DNA of 64,000 nt. It comes from UBA1181 sp045617845. GTDB taxonomy: Bacteria; Bacteroidota; Bacteroidia; Bacteroidales; Paludibacteraceae. The translations under genes were made by a program, and so were the position numbers. The stretch spans positions 20,055-84,054 of the forward strand of contig JAZLJL010000014.1 of assembly GCA_045617845.1 (NCBI GenBank), in the 5' to 3' direction. Under the pieces are notes generated by a model. That model was not told where the DNA came from. It was given only the letters and a program-made list of their open reading frames with translations, and searched no databases. Positions 1 to 7,986 of the stretch are shown here, piece by piece (the first letter of the stretch is position 1; every line of letters begins with the position of its first letter).

Positions 1-1
1 G

Positions 2-391
2 GAACAGACCGGACTCGGTGTGTTGAAGTTGCTTTCGTGTGGCGGATTTGGTATCTGGGCGATTGTCGATTTTTTCCTGATTCAATCCGAGACGAGAGAA
101 TATAACGCGAAAAAAATCATTGAGCTGATTAATTCATTGTCGACTAAAACACAGCGTCCTTCCACAGAGAACCGTGTGAATACTGGCGCGATGGAATCTC
201 AACCTGAGGTTGTCAATGCTCCGCGAATCGATACACCGCATGTGGAGAATGTCGATCTTGGCGAGAACTCGAACAAATTGCCCGAGTTGGACGTCCCTTC
301 TAGTCATTTGCCTGGTCAGGAGAATCCGAGCGATTACGCTCCTAAGGACGATTATTCGAGATTTGCGCCAAAGTCTGACAGTCAATATTGA
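2..391 (+). CDS. TM2-domain membrane protein, 5' end cut off by window
   Basis: The reading frame is open from base 2, so the true start lies outside the window. The first visible residues contain the end of a TM2 domain: a Gly-rich GGFGIW turn followed by a hydrophobic stretch and an Asp (IVDFFLI), the conserved second helix of that family. After about residue 40 the tail is hydrophilic, rich in Pro, Asn, Ser and Asp, and has no motif I recognise. A DUF2752 gene follows 27 bases downstream; TM2 and DUF2752 proteins are often found near each other. TM2 proteins are small inner-membrane proteins of uncertain function. Confidence 0.75.
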   Translation, partial: EQTGLGVLKLLSCGGFGIWAIVDFFLIQSETREYNAKKIIELINSLSTKTQRPSTENRVNTGAMESQPEVVNAPRIDTPHVENVDLGENSNKLPELDVPSSHLPGQENPSDYAPKDDYSRFAPKSDSQY

Positions 392-418
392 TTTTCAGGT
401 TATTATTATCGGACAAAC

Positions 419-835
419 TTGGCTTCGTTTAATTCAAAACGTTCGTTCTTACTCTTTTCGGGCACGCTCTTGTTGGTCGCTTATGTTTGGGTGACGATAA
501 ACATGTTGCTTGACGATGGAGAAGGTTTTATTGTTTGTCCGTTCCGACGCGTCACTTCGCTCCCTTGTCCGGGTTGTGGATTGACGACGTCTATCGTAGG
601 ATTATTAAGAGGTGAGGTTGCCGATGCCTTGTGTGTGAATCCTTTGGGAATCATCGCCCTTTTGGCGTTGGTGGCCTCTCCTTTCCTTTTGGCGCTGAAG
701 CCAGACAAATGTTTTGAATGGTGGAGTAAGTTCGAGCAATCGACGTCGAAAGGGAAAGGGTTATTAGTGCTTTTTTTAGTGATAGGACTGGATTGGTTGT
801 ATTTGTTAATTCATTCGATGTATGGAAGGTTATAA
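419..835 (+). CDS. DUF2752 family small membrane protein
   Basis: A 138-residue protein with the DUF2752 signature: a Cys-Pro stretch followed by the CPGCGLT motif (about residues 50-56) and a short Arg-Gly-containing turn before a second hydrophobic helix. There are three hydrophobic segments (about 10-28, 72-92, 115-133). The start used is TTG at 419, because the next ATG (about 501) would remove the first membrane helix. It lies between the TM2 gene and the M48 peptidase gene, and its stop codon is one base upstream of the peptidase ATG, so the three are probably co-transcribed. Function is unknown; the paired cysteines suggest a metal or redox role, which is inference only. Confidence 0.75.
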   Translation: MASFNSKRSFLLFSGTLLLVAYVWVTINMLLDDGEGFIVCPFRRVTSLPCPGCGLTTSIVGLLRGEVADALCVNPLGIIALLALVASPFLLALKPDKCFEWWSKFEQSTSKGKGLLVLFLVIGLDWLYLLIHSMYGRL

Positions 836-836
836 G

Positions 837-2162
837 ATGACAGAGACTCAGAAGGAGTCAGCTATAAATGGTTATTTGATGTCTTTGGCGGTGTTTGCCA
901 CAACGATGCCGATTCCTATCATTAATTTGTTCGCGAACATCATTTATTACTTGAGGCGTAGGAAAAGCCAATATATCTCTCGTTGGCATAGCATGAACGC
1001 TTTCGTCTCCCAATTGCCTCTCTTTTTCATCAATTCCTTCACTTGGTATTCCGTCTGGAGGATTGCCTGGGGCGAATGGACACTGAACAATTATTTGGTG
1101 GCCTATTACATTTTGGCTGCAACCCTGAACATCGCGGAAATCGTTTTGTCTGTCATTTGTTGCATCAAGGTGAAGAATGGGAAAGATGTCGATTGGGTGA
1201 TTATTTCTCCTTTGTGCCACATTTTTTGTGGTAAGAAGTCGTGGGACGTGTGGACGATGAGTTGGGTTCCTGCCGAACCGGTCTTCTTTGAGCTTGCTGA
1301 AAAGGCGAAGAAACAGATTGTCAACCATACCTTATATTTGGTTGGTGGCCTATTGGTCGCTTTCTTCTGTATCTCGAAAGTCTTGTTAAGCAGTGAAAAC
1401 GAATATCCTCGAATTTCCATGTTCGATTATATCGAGGAGGCGGTATATAATTCCCAAGTGAATGGCCATGAGGTGAATGATCCGAAAGCTTCCAAGTATT
1501 TGACCGATTGTGTCGATCATTTGCGCAAAGCGAATGGAATTGATAGCGTGACGGTCTATTTGGTGAAGAGCCGTGAAGTGAACGCTTTCGCTTATTGCGG
1601 AAGGAATCTGGTCGTTTATACGAAGTTGGTCGAGACCTGTGACACGGAGAACGAACTGCTTTCCGTCATTGGCCATGAGTTGGGGCATATCGAGAAAGAG
1701 CATGTCACCAAATCCGTGAAGAAGAACATGGGTATCCAAATCCTCTTCGCGGCCTTAGGCAACAACCTCTCTTCCCTTGCGTCCGACCTCACTACGAACC
1801 ATCTGTCTCGTAAGTGTGAACGTCAGGCGGATGCGCTTTCCGTTCAATACCTTTATAATGCCGACATTGATCCTTCCGGTTTCGCCACTTTCATGAAAAA
1901 GATCCTTACGGGTACCTTTGCTGATAATATTTCTTTTATTTCCAACCATCCCGCCACGCAGGAGCGTATCGACGAGAGCCTTGAACGTGTGGCTAAGTTA
2001 GCCCCTAAAGAGTATAAGACTGTCCTCACCGAAGAGGAATGGACTGAGTTCAAGGATTTGGCGGCCAATGCGGGCACGAAGCCTTATTCGCCTAAAAAAC
2101 GCTCTTGGGATTTTGACGACGACGAAGAGGATGAGGAAGAAGAGGGTGACGTGGAGGAGTAG
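837..2162 (+). CDS. M48-family zinc metallopeptidase with multi-helix membrane N-terminus
   Basis: The N-terminal 170 residues carry three hydrophobic helices resembling DUF4870-type membrane modules, and a fourth helix follows at about 165-185. The remainder is an M48 (HtpX/Ste24-like) peptidase domain with the zinc-binding HELGH at residues 280-284 and the downstream glutamate in a CERQAD motif near 327. The C-terminus is very acidic (a run of D and E). ATG 837 is preferred over ATG 822 because it follows the DUF2752 stop directly. The catalytic domain probably faces the periplasm or membrane surface and degrades or trims damaged membrane or envelope proteins. The stop codon is TAG, which matters for interpreting pckA elsewhere in this window. 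Confidence 0.85.
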   Translation: MTETQKESAINGYLMSLAVFATTMPIPIINLFANIIYYLRRRKSQYISRWHSMNAFVSQLPLFFINSFTWYSVWRIAWGEWTLNNYLVAYYILAATLNIAEIVLSVICCIKVKNGKDVDWVIISPLCHIFCGKKSWDVWTMSWVPAEPVFFELAEKAKKQIVNHTLYLVGGLLVAFFCISKVLLSSENEYPRISMFDYIEEAVYNSQVNGHEVNDPKASKYLTDCVDHLRKANGIDSVTVYLVKSREVNAFAYCGRNLVVYTKLVETCDTENELLSVIGHELGHIEKEHVTKSVKKNMGIQILFAALGNNLSSLASDLTTNHLSRKCERQADALSVQYLYNADIDPSGFATFMKKILTGTFADNISFISNHPATQERIDESLERVAKLAPKEYKTVLTEEEWTEFKDLAANAGTKPYSPKKRSWDFDDDEEDEEEEGDVEE

Positions 2163-2299
2163 GTTCGGTTGTAGAACTCCTTATTTTGGCACTTCCCTCA
2201 TCGATATTGCCATTGTTTTCTTTTGTTCACGTTTTCTATATTTTGGATAAGAAATATTGTGATTTTTCTATGCGTGCTGATATGCATGTATTTTATTAG

Positions 2300-2307
2300 T
2301 ATATTTG
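2300..2307 (+). promoter_or_regulatory. Bacteroidota -7 promoter element
   Basis: TATATTTG matches the TAnnTTTG -7 consensus of the Bacteroidota primary sigma factor. No clear -33 TTTG lies at the expected 19-21 base spacing. It would drive the GT2 gene at 2498 with a leader of roughly 185 bases. The 2163-2497 gap otherwise holds only the hairpin at 2336-2355. Confidence 0.45.
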
Positions 2308-2335
2308 CGTTGTTAGACGTATATCTTGTTTGTTT

Positions 2336-2355
2336 ATCTTCCCCGAAGGGAAGAT
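2336..2355 (+). promoter_or_regulatory. Perfect 8-bp hairpin in the GT2 leader
   Basis: ATCTTCCC, a CGAA loop, then GGGAAGAT form a perfect stem. No T-run follows, so it does not look like an intrinsic terminator. It sits about 30 bases after the predicted transcription start of the GT2 gene and could be an RNA stabiliser or a protein or RNA binding site. Confidence 0.4.
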
Positions 2356-2497
2356 GGCTGATAACGAAAGTATAGATTTATATAGTTGGTTTTTTAGAAT
2401 TATTTTGCTAGTTGTAGTCTCTGGTTTTTCGAAGATGAATTAGTGGGAGAGAGGCTCTATTATTATGTAAAACATATATGCGCTATTATTTTGGATT

Positions 2498-3355
2498 ATG
2501 AAAACGAAGGTATCAATTATTGTTATTGGACATAATTCTTGGCATTACTTGCAAAAGAATTTTGCCTCCCTGGATTTCTTGATGAACGATCCGGACGTGG
2601 AGATTATATATATCGATAATGCGTCGGTCGACGAGACCCGCGCGGCGATTTCATACTCTTATCCATCCGTAAAAATGATTACTTGTGCCACTAACCAGGG
2701 TATTGCGGCTGCCCGTAATGTGGGGCTGGTCAACTCTTTGAGCGAATATGTTCTCTTCTTGGATAGTGATACGGAGATGAACGAAGAGGCTTTCCACGCC
2801 ATGGTGGATTACATGGATAACCATGAGGATGTCGGCGTGTGCAGTTGTAAACTGATCGGACAGGATGGCCTCCCTCAAGCTAGCTGCAAACATTTCCCTA
2901 CCCGTGTCGGCATCACGAAGAGTGGCATCCATAATATTTTGGCGCGTTCCGGTTATAATGTTTTTCCGGAGTCTTATGCCAAGACCCTTTATCCTGCGGA
3001 ACAAACTGAAGGTAAGGATCCTATCGAGGTCGATTTCGTCATCGGCGCTTGCCAAATGATTCGTAGGAAGGCGCAGGTGAAGGTGGGTTTCCTCGACGAT
3101 CGTATCTTTTATGGTCCTGAGGATGCGGACTTCTGCCGCCGTCTCACAACCGTCGGTTACAAGACGGTCTATTTGCCCTATGTCTCCATCAACCATGATT
3201 ACCAACGCCCTATTTCGCAGAAGTTCTTCTCGCGCCAGACAATCAGGCAAATCAGAGGCTATAGCTTCTATTTCAGAAAGGTGGTCAAGGAGAGAATCAG
3301 AGGCGGTAAGATTGACGTGATCACGAAAAGACAAGCCAGGAGAGGTCTGTTTTGA
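2498..3355 (+). CDS. Glycosyltransferase family 2
   Basis: A 285-residue GT2 with a GT-A fold. The N-terminus has the nucleotide-binding beta strand (VSIIVIGHN), then YIDNASVDET, the NQGIAAARNVG motif and the DxD-type motif LDSDTEMN near residue 88-95. The acceptor-side FYGPEDADFCRR motif near 205 carries the likely catalytic acid (ED). There is no membrane helix. The family transfers sugar from NDP-sugar to polysaccharide or lipid-linked acceptors; the donor cannot be told from sequence. It stands alone between the M48 cluster and a convergent lipoprotein gene, so a role in a particular surface polysaccharide is not assigned. Confidence 0.9.
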   Translation: MKTKVSIIVIGHNSWHYLQKNFASLDFLMNDPDVEIIYIDNASVDETRAAISYSYPSVKMITCATNQGIAAARNVGLVNSLSEYVLFLDSDTEMNEEAFHAMVDYMDNHEDVGVCSCKLIGQDGLPQASCKHFPTRVGITKSGIHNILARSGYNVFPESYAKTLYPAEQTEGKDPIEVDFVIGACQMIRRKAQVKVGFLDDRIFYGPEDADFCRRLTTVGYKTVYLPYVSINHDYQRPISQKFFSRQTIRQIRGYSFYFRKVVKERIRGGKIDVITKRQARRGLF

Positions 3356-3361
3356 TTTGGT

Positions 3362-4309
3362 TCAGCAACATTCTCCTAATTCGGGGATGCTAAACTTGCA
3401 TTCCGCTTCTTCTCCGTTTTCATATAGGTAGGTGTCGTCTTTCGGACTGTAGATGATGATGCCTGTTGTATCTTTTTCTTTCAGAACTTCATTCGTCGCT
3501 CCTTTGTATTCGATGTTTTCATAGGTGAATTTTAGGATATCTTTCGACACGAGTTCATAGGATTTCGAGGAGGACGACGAATTGTAGTCTGTCGTTCCGT
3601 CTTCGTTTGGTTCCGCGTCAATTTTTTCTGAGGAATAAGTATAGAGAAGATGGCCGCGCAAATCGTATGTCCCTGATTGGATGTTTGTGCCGGCGTCACA
3701 TGCACAAGACCAATTGTATTCTAGCAACAGGGCGCCTGTTCCCGATGACATATGATTTATTCCGCAACCGAGTATTATTGAACCGGAAAGTAGATGTGGT
3801 TTTTTCTCTATTAGTTTGTATTCTCCTTGCTCTTTTTGATATAGGAGATATCCCAATACGATTCTTTCTTCCACTTTTGAGTAGAATTCGTAGCAGAGGA
3901 ACGAGTCGTTTTCGAATTCGTAAAGCCTCGTGAGTTCGGATATGTTCTTGAGCCTTTTTGCGATTATAGTAGAGTCTTCGTTTTTCAAATAAATATCTTG
4001 TTTCGCATATTCCCCTGTATATTTATCCGTGTAATATGACTCGTCTTTGGGTTTGAAGAAGTGCGCGAGGCTATCGAATAATTCATTGTATCTTTCCGTT
4101 GTGTATTGGGGAGTGCTGGAATCCACATAGAACGGTTGATCGTTTTCGTTCATTTGGGTGGTTGGGGTGTCCGCTTGTTGCTGGTCGTCTGCGGGTTCGG
4201 CGACGACTGTGTTCTCTTGCTCTCTCTCTTGTTGGACGGGTGTGGTATTCGTGTCGCAGGAGAGAAGGGAAAAACATAAGAGAGGGAAAATGAAGCTTAT
4301 TTTGTTCAT
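3362..4309 (-). CDS. Putative lipoprotein of unknown function
   Basis: Starting at the ATG ending at 4309 gives a classical lipoprotein signal: MNK, a hydrophobic stretch, then LLSC with the lipobox cysteine near residue 18. Longer upstream starts would bury the signal. The mature protein begins with a Gln/Glu/Asn/Thr-rich low-complexity linker (about 19-60). A mixed alpha/beta region without recognisable catalytic motif follows, and the protein ends in ELGECC with a terminal Cys pair. It converges with the GT2 gene (6-base gap) and is followed upstream by a bidirectional terminator. No function is proposed. Confidence 0.7.
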   Translation of the reverse strand: MNKISFIFPLLCFSLLSCDTNTTPVQQEREQENTVVAEPADDQQQADTPTTQMNENDQPFYVDSSTPQYTTERYNELFDSLAHFFKPKDESYYTDKYTGEYAKQDIYLKNEDSTIIAKRLKNISELTRLYEFENDSFLCYEFYSKVEERIVLGYLLYQKEQGEYKLIEKKPHLLSGSIILGCGINHMSSGTGALLLEYNWSCACDAGTNIQSGTYDLRGHLLYTYSSEKIDAEPNEDGTTDYNSSSSSKSYELVSKDILKFTYENIEYKGATNEVLKEKDTTGIIIYSPKDDTYLYENGEEAECKFSIPELGECC

Positions 4310-4421
4310 GGTATTTTTTTTCAAAAATAGGGAAAGTATTGTACTAAAACAAAAGGTTTTATATTCAAAGTTATTATGTTTACGGATGGCTTTCCCATAT
4401 GAATTTTGAGCCTTCAACAAT

Positions 4422-4457
4422 AAAAAAGGTCACTCCATTTCGGAGGTGACCTTTTTT
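4422..4457. terminator. Terminator downstream of trpB2
   Basis: GGTCAC-TCC pairs with GGAGGTGACC across a short loop (one bulge). The stem is flanked by an A-run on the left and a T-run on the right, so it can terminate in both directions. It lies 20 bases past the trpB2 stop on the minus strand. Confidence 0.8.
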
Positions 4458-4476
4458 CGTATAGTTCGGAAACTTA

Positions 4477-5841
4477 TTAGATGAGTTTCTCCAATTTGCT
4501 GACGTTGTCTGCGATTACTTCATCCGGCAGCACGTAGTTGGTCAAGTCGCCTGAGATGAATTGGTCGTAGGCTGTCATATCGATCAAGCCGTGACCGGAC
4601 AAGTTGAAGAGGATAACCTTCTCTTTTCCTTCCTCTTTCGCCTTTTTCGCTTCGCGGATGGCGGTGGCGATGGCGTGTGAGGATTCTGGTGCCGGAATGA
4701 TTCCTTCTGATCTGGCGAAGAGGGTAGCTGCCTCGAACGTCTCGATTTGAGGGATGTCCACACCTTTCATCATACCGTCTTTGATTAATTGGCTGACGAT
4801 GGAGCCCGCTCCGTGGTAACGCAATCCGCCTGCGTGGATATGCGCTGGTGCGAAGTTATGTCCCAATGTGAACATAGGCATCATCGGCGTGTAACCTGCC
4901 TCGTCTCCGTAATCGTATTGGAAGATACCTCTGGTCAGCTTAGGGCAGGAAGCCGGTTCAGCCGCCAAGAACTGGGTCTTCTTTCCGTCGAGGATGTTGT
5001 GTCTCATGAACGGGAAGGAGATTCCGCCGAAGTTGGATCCACCGCCGAAGCAGCCGATGACCACGTCAGGATATTCGCCTGCCATCTCCATCTGTTTCTC
5101 CGCCTCAAGACCGATGACGGTCTGGTGGAGTGTCACATGGTTCAAAACGCTACCCAACACGTATTTACAGTTTGGTGTCTGCATCGCCAATTCCACAGCC
5201 TCCGAGATGGCTGTACCCAAACTACCTTGGTAGTTCGGATTGACGGTCAGGATATCCTTTCCCGCACGTGTGCTCATACTAGGCGAGGCGATCACTTGCG
5301 CGCCGAATGTCTGCATGATGGAGCGGCGGTAAGGCTTTTGGTGGTAGCTCACTTTTACCATGAAGACCGCCAATTCCAAGCCGAACGCTTTTGCCGCGTA
5401 GGAGAGTGCGGCGCCCCATTGTCCCGCACCCGTTTCGGTCGTGATGTTGGTCACGCCCTCTTTTTTACAGTAGTAGGCTTGCGCCAATGCGGAGTTCAAT
5501 TTGTGTGAACCGATTGGGCTGACGCTCTCGTTCTTGAAGTAGATGTGCGCTGGGGTGTCCAGTGCCTTCTCCAAGCCGTATGCTCTCACCAATGGGGTGG
5601 AACGGTAGTTCTTGTAGAGGTCGCGCACCTCTTCCGGAATGTCGATCCAAGCGTCGGTCGTGTTCAATTCCTGTTCTGAACATGCCCTGTTGAAGACAAC
5701 GCACATCTCGTCGAGCGTCATTGGCTTCTTCGTTTTAGGGTTCAACATCGGAAGTGGCTTGTTCTTCATGTCAGCCACAATGTTATACCATTGCGTTGGT
5801 ATCTCGTTTTCCGTCAAGAAAAATCTTTTCTGTTTTTCCAT
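4477..5841 (-). CDS. trpB: Tryptophan synthase beta chain, TrpB2 type
   Basis: 454 residues, longer than TrpB1 (about 400) and typical of the TrpB2 group. The N-terminal extension with PTQWYNI and the catalytic SHKLNS motif (PLP-binding Lys) are followed by the TETGAGQWG phosphate and substrate segment and a Gly-rich CFGGGSNFGG phosphate-binding loop. It condenses indole (or a related substrate) with serine to give tryptophan in the cytoplasm. No trpA or other trp gene is adjacent, consistent with TrpB2 acting as a stand-alone indole-salvaging enzyme. The upstream region encodes a Trp-rich leader peptide and an attenuator hairpin, so expression should respond to charged tRNA-Trp. Confidence 0.93.
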   Translation of the reverse strand: MEKQKRFFLTENEIPTQWYNIVADMKNKPLPMLNPKTKKPMTLDEMCVVFNRACSEQELNTTDAWIDIPEEVRDLYKNYRSTPLVRAYGLEKALDTPAHIYFKNESVSPIGSHKLNSALAQAYYCKKEGVTNITTETGAGQWGAALSYAAKAFGLELAVFMVKVSYHQKPYRRSIMQTFGAQVIASPSMSTRAGKDILTVNPNYQGSLGTAISEAVELAMQTPNCKYVLGSVLNHVTLHQTVIGLEAEKQMEMAGEYPDVVIGCFGGGSNFGGISFPFMRHNILDGKKTQFLAAEPASCPKLTRGIFQYDYGDEAGYTPMMPMFTLGHNFAPAHIHAGGLRYHGAGSIVSQLIKDGMMKGVDIPQIETFEAATLFARSEGIIPAPESSHAIATAIREAKKAKEEGKEKVILFNLSGHGLIDMTAYDQFISGDLTNYVLPDEVIADNVSKLEKLI

Positions 5842-5881
5842 TTGATTATGTTATTTAATTATTTCTTACTAGTTGAAATAA

Positions 5882-5917
5882 AAAAGAAAAACCGCAGACC
5901 TTGGAGGCATGCGGTTT
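5882..5917 (-). promoter_or_regulatory. trp attenuator terminator with competing antiterminator
   Basis: On the minus strand, AAACCGCA and TGCGGTTT form an 8-bp stem with a short inner CCT/AGG stem, followed by TTTTTCTTTTTT. It sits 40 bases before trpB2. The CCTCC within it (plus-strand GGAGG at 5903-5907) is complementary to GGAGG in the leader (plus-strand CCTCC at 5958-5962), giving an antiterminator. That same GGAGGAT segment can instead pair with GGTCCT overlapping the last Trp codon and stop of the leader peptide. These are the 1:2, 2:3 and 3:4 pairings of classical ribosome-mediated attenuation. Confidence 0.8.
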
Positions 5918-5969
5918 CGTATTTTGTTCGAACAATGAATAACGTCGACTTACTGATCCTCCATTTGAA

Positions 5970-6017
5970 TTAGGACCAGCGCCACCAACGTCTGATATTG
6001 TTCTTCGAATTATTCAT
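5970..6017 (-). CDS. trpL: Tryptophan leader peptide (15 aa, three Trp codons)
   Basis: An ATG at 6015-6017 (minus) opens a 15-codon frame, MNNSKNNIRRWWRWS, ending in TAA. Trp occurs at codons 11, 12 and 14, immediately before the first regulatory hairpin. Tryptophan is the rarest codon, so three of the last five codons being TGG next to a tryptophan gene and a leader terminator is very unlikely by chance. It starts about 20 bases after a good Bacteroidota promoter. Stalling at the Trp codons when charged tRNA-Trp is scarce should free GGAGG to form the antiterminator and allow trpB2 transcription. Confidence 0.85.
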   Translation of the reverse strand: MNNSKNNIRRWWRWS

Positions 6018-6044
6018 TGAAATACTTTTCTTTTTTATTCGATG

Positions 6045-6075
6045 CAAAGTAATACTATATTTTCCAAACCTCAAA
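6045..6075 (-). promoter_or_regulatory. Promoter of the trp leader and trpB2
   Basis: Reading the minus strand, TTTG, a 19-base spacer and TTACTTTG match the Bacteroidota promoter TTTG-N19-21-TAnnTTTG at 11 of the 12 positions counted. The predicted start is near 6038, about 20 bases before the leader-peptide ATG. Between 6076 and 6253 I see no gene or clear motif. Confidence 0.65.
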
Positions 6076-6253
6076 ATGTTTTTTGAAAAAAATAGGATGC
6101 CTATGAGGCGTTTTTATTGTTCGTTAGAGAGGGAAATGTATTGTGTCGCTGTGGTATTGTATTGATTTATAATTATTTACGCAATTACAATCATCCCATA
6201 TAAGCCGTTTGATGGAGTGTTTGAATAATAAGATAGATGGGGTGAATCGGGTG

Positions 6254-6616
6254 TTATTTGTCTCTTTCGTAATTCAGTTCCACGGCTGACGCCTCCATTT
6301 TGAATGGGACTGGGGGATGGATTTTCCGCACGGAAGTGCGCATGGATTCGATTTGTGGGTATTGTGTGGTGATTGCTTTTTGGATTCTCCAAGCCACGTT
6401 TTCGATGAGCTGGGAGGGTTTAGCCATCTCCAGTTTGATGAGTTCGCAGATTTCGGCGTAATTGATGGCTGCGTTGAGGTTGTCGGTCTGTGCGGCTTCG
6501 GAGAAGTCGTAACCGATTTTGAGAGAGACGCTATATTCTCCGCCCACGATGTTTTCCGTGGGGATGGCGCCATGGTAGGCGAAGATTTGTAGGTTGTCGA
6601 GGATAAGGTAATTCAT
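6254..6616 (-). CDS. folB: Dihydroneopterin aldolase
   Basis: 120 residues, the normal FolB length. It has the family motifs IFAYHGA near the N-terminus (catalytic Tyr/His region) and a conserved Glu in the NYAEICELI helix. The PSQLIENVAWRI segment carries the active-site Glu, and the C-terminal KIHPPVPF strand holds the catalytic lysine. It cleaves 7,8-dihydroneopterin to 6-hydroxymethyl-dihydropterin in folate biosynthesis. Its start overlaps the rsmD stop by 4 bases, so it is the last gene of an operon with rsmD and the DUF3822 gene. Confidence 0.93.
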   Translation of the reverse strand: MNYLILDNLQIFAYHGAIPTENIVGGEYSVSLKIGYDFSEAAQTDNLNAAINYAEICELIKLEMAKPSQLIENVAWRIQKAITTQYPQIESMRTSVRKIHPPVPFKMEASAVELNYERDK

Positions 6617-7155
6617 TCCGCTGTTTTTTGGAAAAAGGTGAAGTTCACATGGCCGTACTTCCTATGTTCGAGGAAGTTGGGATGGTTTTCGAAACTGAAT
6701 TCCTTCGGGTGTTCCAATATCAGGATTCCATCGTTGTTCAGCAGGTCGTTTTGGAACACGAGGTCGGGGATTTCCTTGAGGCGAGGATGGTCGTAAGGCG
6801 GGTCGGCGAAGACCATGTCGAATTTGGACCCGCACCTCTCCACGTATTTGAAGGTGTCTCCCTTGATGGCGTTGATTTCGTCGGCGTGGAGTTCTGATAG
6901 TGTCTTTTTGATGAAAGCGTAGTTGATGGAGTTCATCTCTATCAGTGTGACGCTTGGGCAACCTCTGGAGGCGAATTCCAGGCTGATGCTTCCGGTACCG
7001 CCGAACATGTCCAGTACTCTGGTCTCTTCGAAGTCGATACGGTTGTTGAGTATGTCGAATAGTGCCTCCTTCGCCACGTCGGTTGTGGGGCGGGCCTTTA
7101 GGTTTTTGGGAGGCGAGAAATGTTTCCCTTTGTATTTTCCGCTAACTATACGCAT
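6613..7155 (-). CDS. rsmD: 16S rRNA (guanine966-N2)-methyltransferase
   Basis: 180 residues. The N-terminal MRIVSGKYKGK is the family start, followed by the SAM-binding loop VLDMFGGTGSISLE (about 45-58) and the catalytic ADPPYD motif near residue 119. It methylates G966 of 16S rRNA during small-subunit assembly. It overlaps the DUF3822 gene by 10 bases upstream and folB by 4 bases downstream, so translation is probably coupled. The DUF3822-rsmD pairing is common in Bacteroidota. Confidence 0.95.
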   Translation of the reverse strand: MRIVSGKYKGKHFSPPKNLKARPTTDVAKEALFDILNNRIDFEETRVLDMFGGTGSISLEFASRGCPSVTLIEMNSINYAFIKKTLSELHADEINAIKGDTFKYVERCGSKFDMVFADPPYDHPRLKEIPDLVFQNDLLNNDGILILEHPKEFSFENHPNFLEHRKYGHVNFTFFQKTAE

Positions 7156-7982
7156 GCCGGTAAGTCGAAAAGTATGGATTGTTTATTGCAGATGTCGGCT
7201 TTCGCGAATAGTTTCCCCAATTCGATGTTGGGGTGCGTGTCGACTTTGATATTGCTCACATATTTGGAGAGTTTACCCACGGCGTTGTCTTTCTCCGTCA
7301 ACTCTCCCCGCAAAGTGATTTTTGCTTTGTATGGGTCTAATTTGAGTTGGTCGAAGACGTTCAATGTGAAATAGAGGAACTCTTCGTCGTTTTTACGGGG
7401 GAAGGTGTTGGCCATCTGTAGGGTGTTGTCTTTGACAACCACGATGTCCGAAAAATTGTTTCCCATGTATATGCCGACAGATTCTTCTCCGGTCTCCTTG
7501 TTGCGCATCATGGTTTGGGTGGCGAGTATGCTTTGCCTATGGATGAAGCGTATGGAGGGGAACCTATCTGACAGCAAATCGGCGAGTTCTGTCCGGACTC
7601 CATGGAGGAGGATGGCGTCGCAGAACTCCAAGGGGTCTTGCGCCACTTTGGCTGTGGCTGTGTCTCCGTCGGTGCTGAACTTCCAATAGGCTTGTTTGTC
7701 GGTTTCGTTGAATACGGCGGAAGGCATGAGGGTGTATTCCCTATTGTCGTTGAGGAAGATGGTCTCGCTGTATTTCCGTCGTAGCGAATCCAGCTTGTTG
7801 ATTTGCTCGGAGAATTGTTGGAGGGGACTTTTCCCGTTTTCCGCTATGCGGCAAAAATAGAGAGGGCGCCTTTCCTTATGGGAAGCCACGACAAAACAAA
7901 ATCCATCCGGCAACAACCGAATGGATAATGTATGATTAGGCGAATTCGCCGGGTCGAAGGATGACTCCGCTATTTCGATCAT
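7146..7982 (-). CDS. DUF3822 family protein
   Basis: 278 residues. The sequence and position directly before rsmD fit DUF3822, a Bacteroidota family of unknown function with a distant actin/ASKHA-like look: an early LSIRLLPDGFCFVV strand pair and a VGIYMGNNFSDIVVVKDNTLQMANTF segment in the second half. No signal peptide or membrane helix. The start is 4 bases after the end of the preceding minus-strand gene. Assignment rests on recognised sequence features plus gene order. Confidence 0.8.
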   Translation of the reverse strand: MIEIAESSFDPANSPNHTLSIRLLPDGFCFVVASHKERRPLYFCRIAENGKSPLQQFSEQINKLDSLRRKYSETIFLNDNREYTLMPSAVFNETDKQAYWKFSTDGDTATAKVAQDPLEFCDAILLHGVRTELADLLSDRFPSIRFIHRQSILATQTMMRNKETGEESVGIYMGNNFSDIVVVKDNTLQMANTFPRKNDEEFLYFTLNVFDQLKLDPYKAKITLRGELTEKDNAVGKLSKYVSNIKVDTHPNIELGKLFAKADICNKQSILFDLPACV

Positions 7983-7986
7983 AAGA

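Noticed and set aside
2651..3334. Long minus-strand frame opposite the GT2 gene
   Set aside because: It is a codon-complement shadow of a well conserved GT2 and has no domain, signal or partner.
4789..5508. Long plus-strand frame opposite trpB2
   Set aside because: Complement of a strongly conserved enzyme, with no recognisable protein features.
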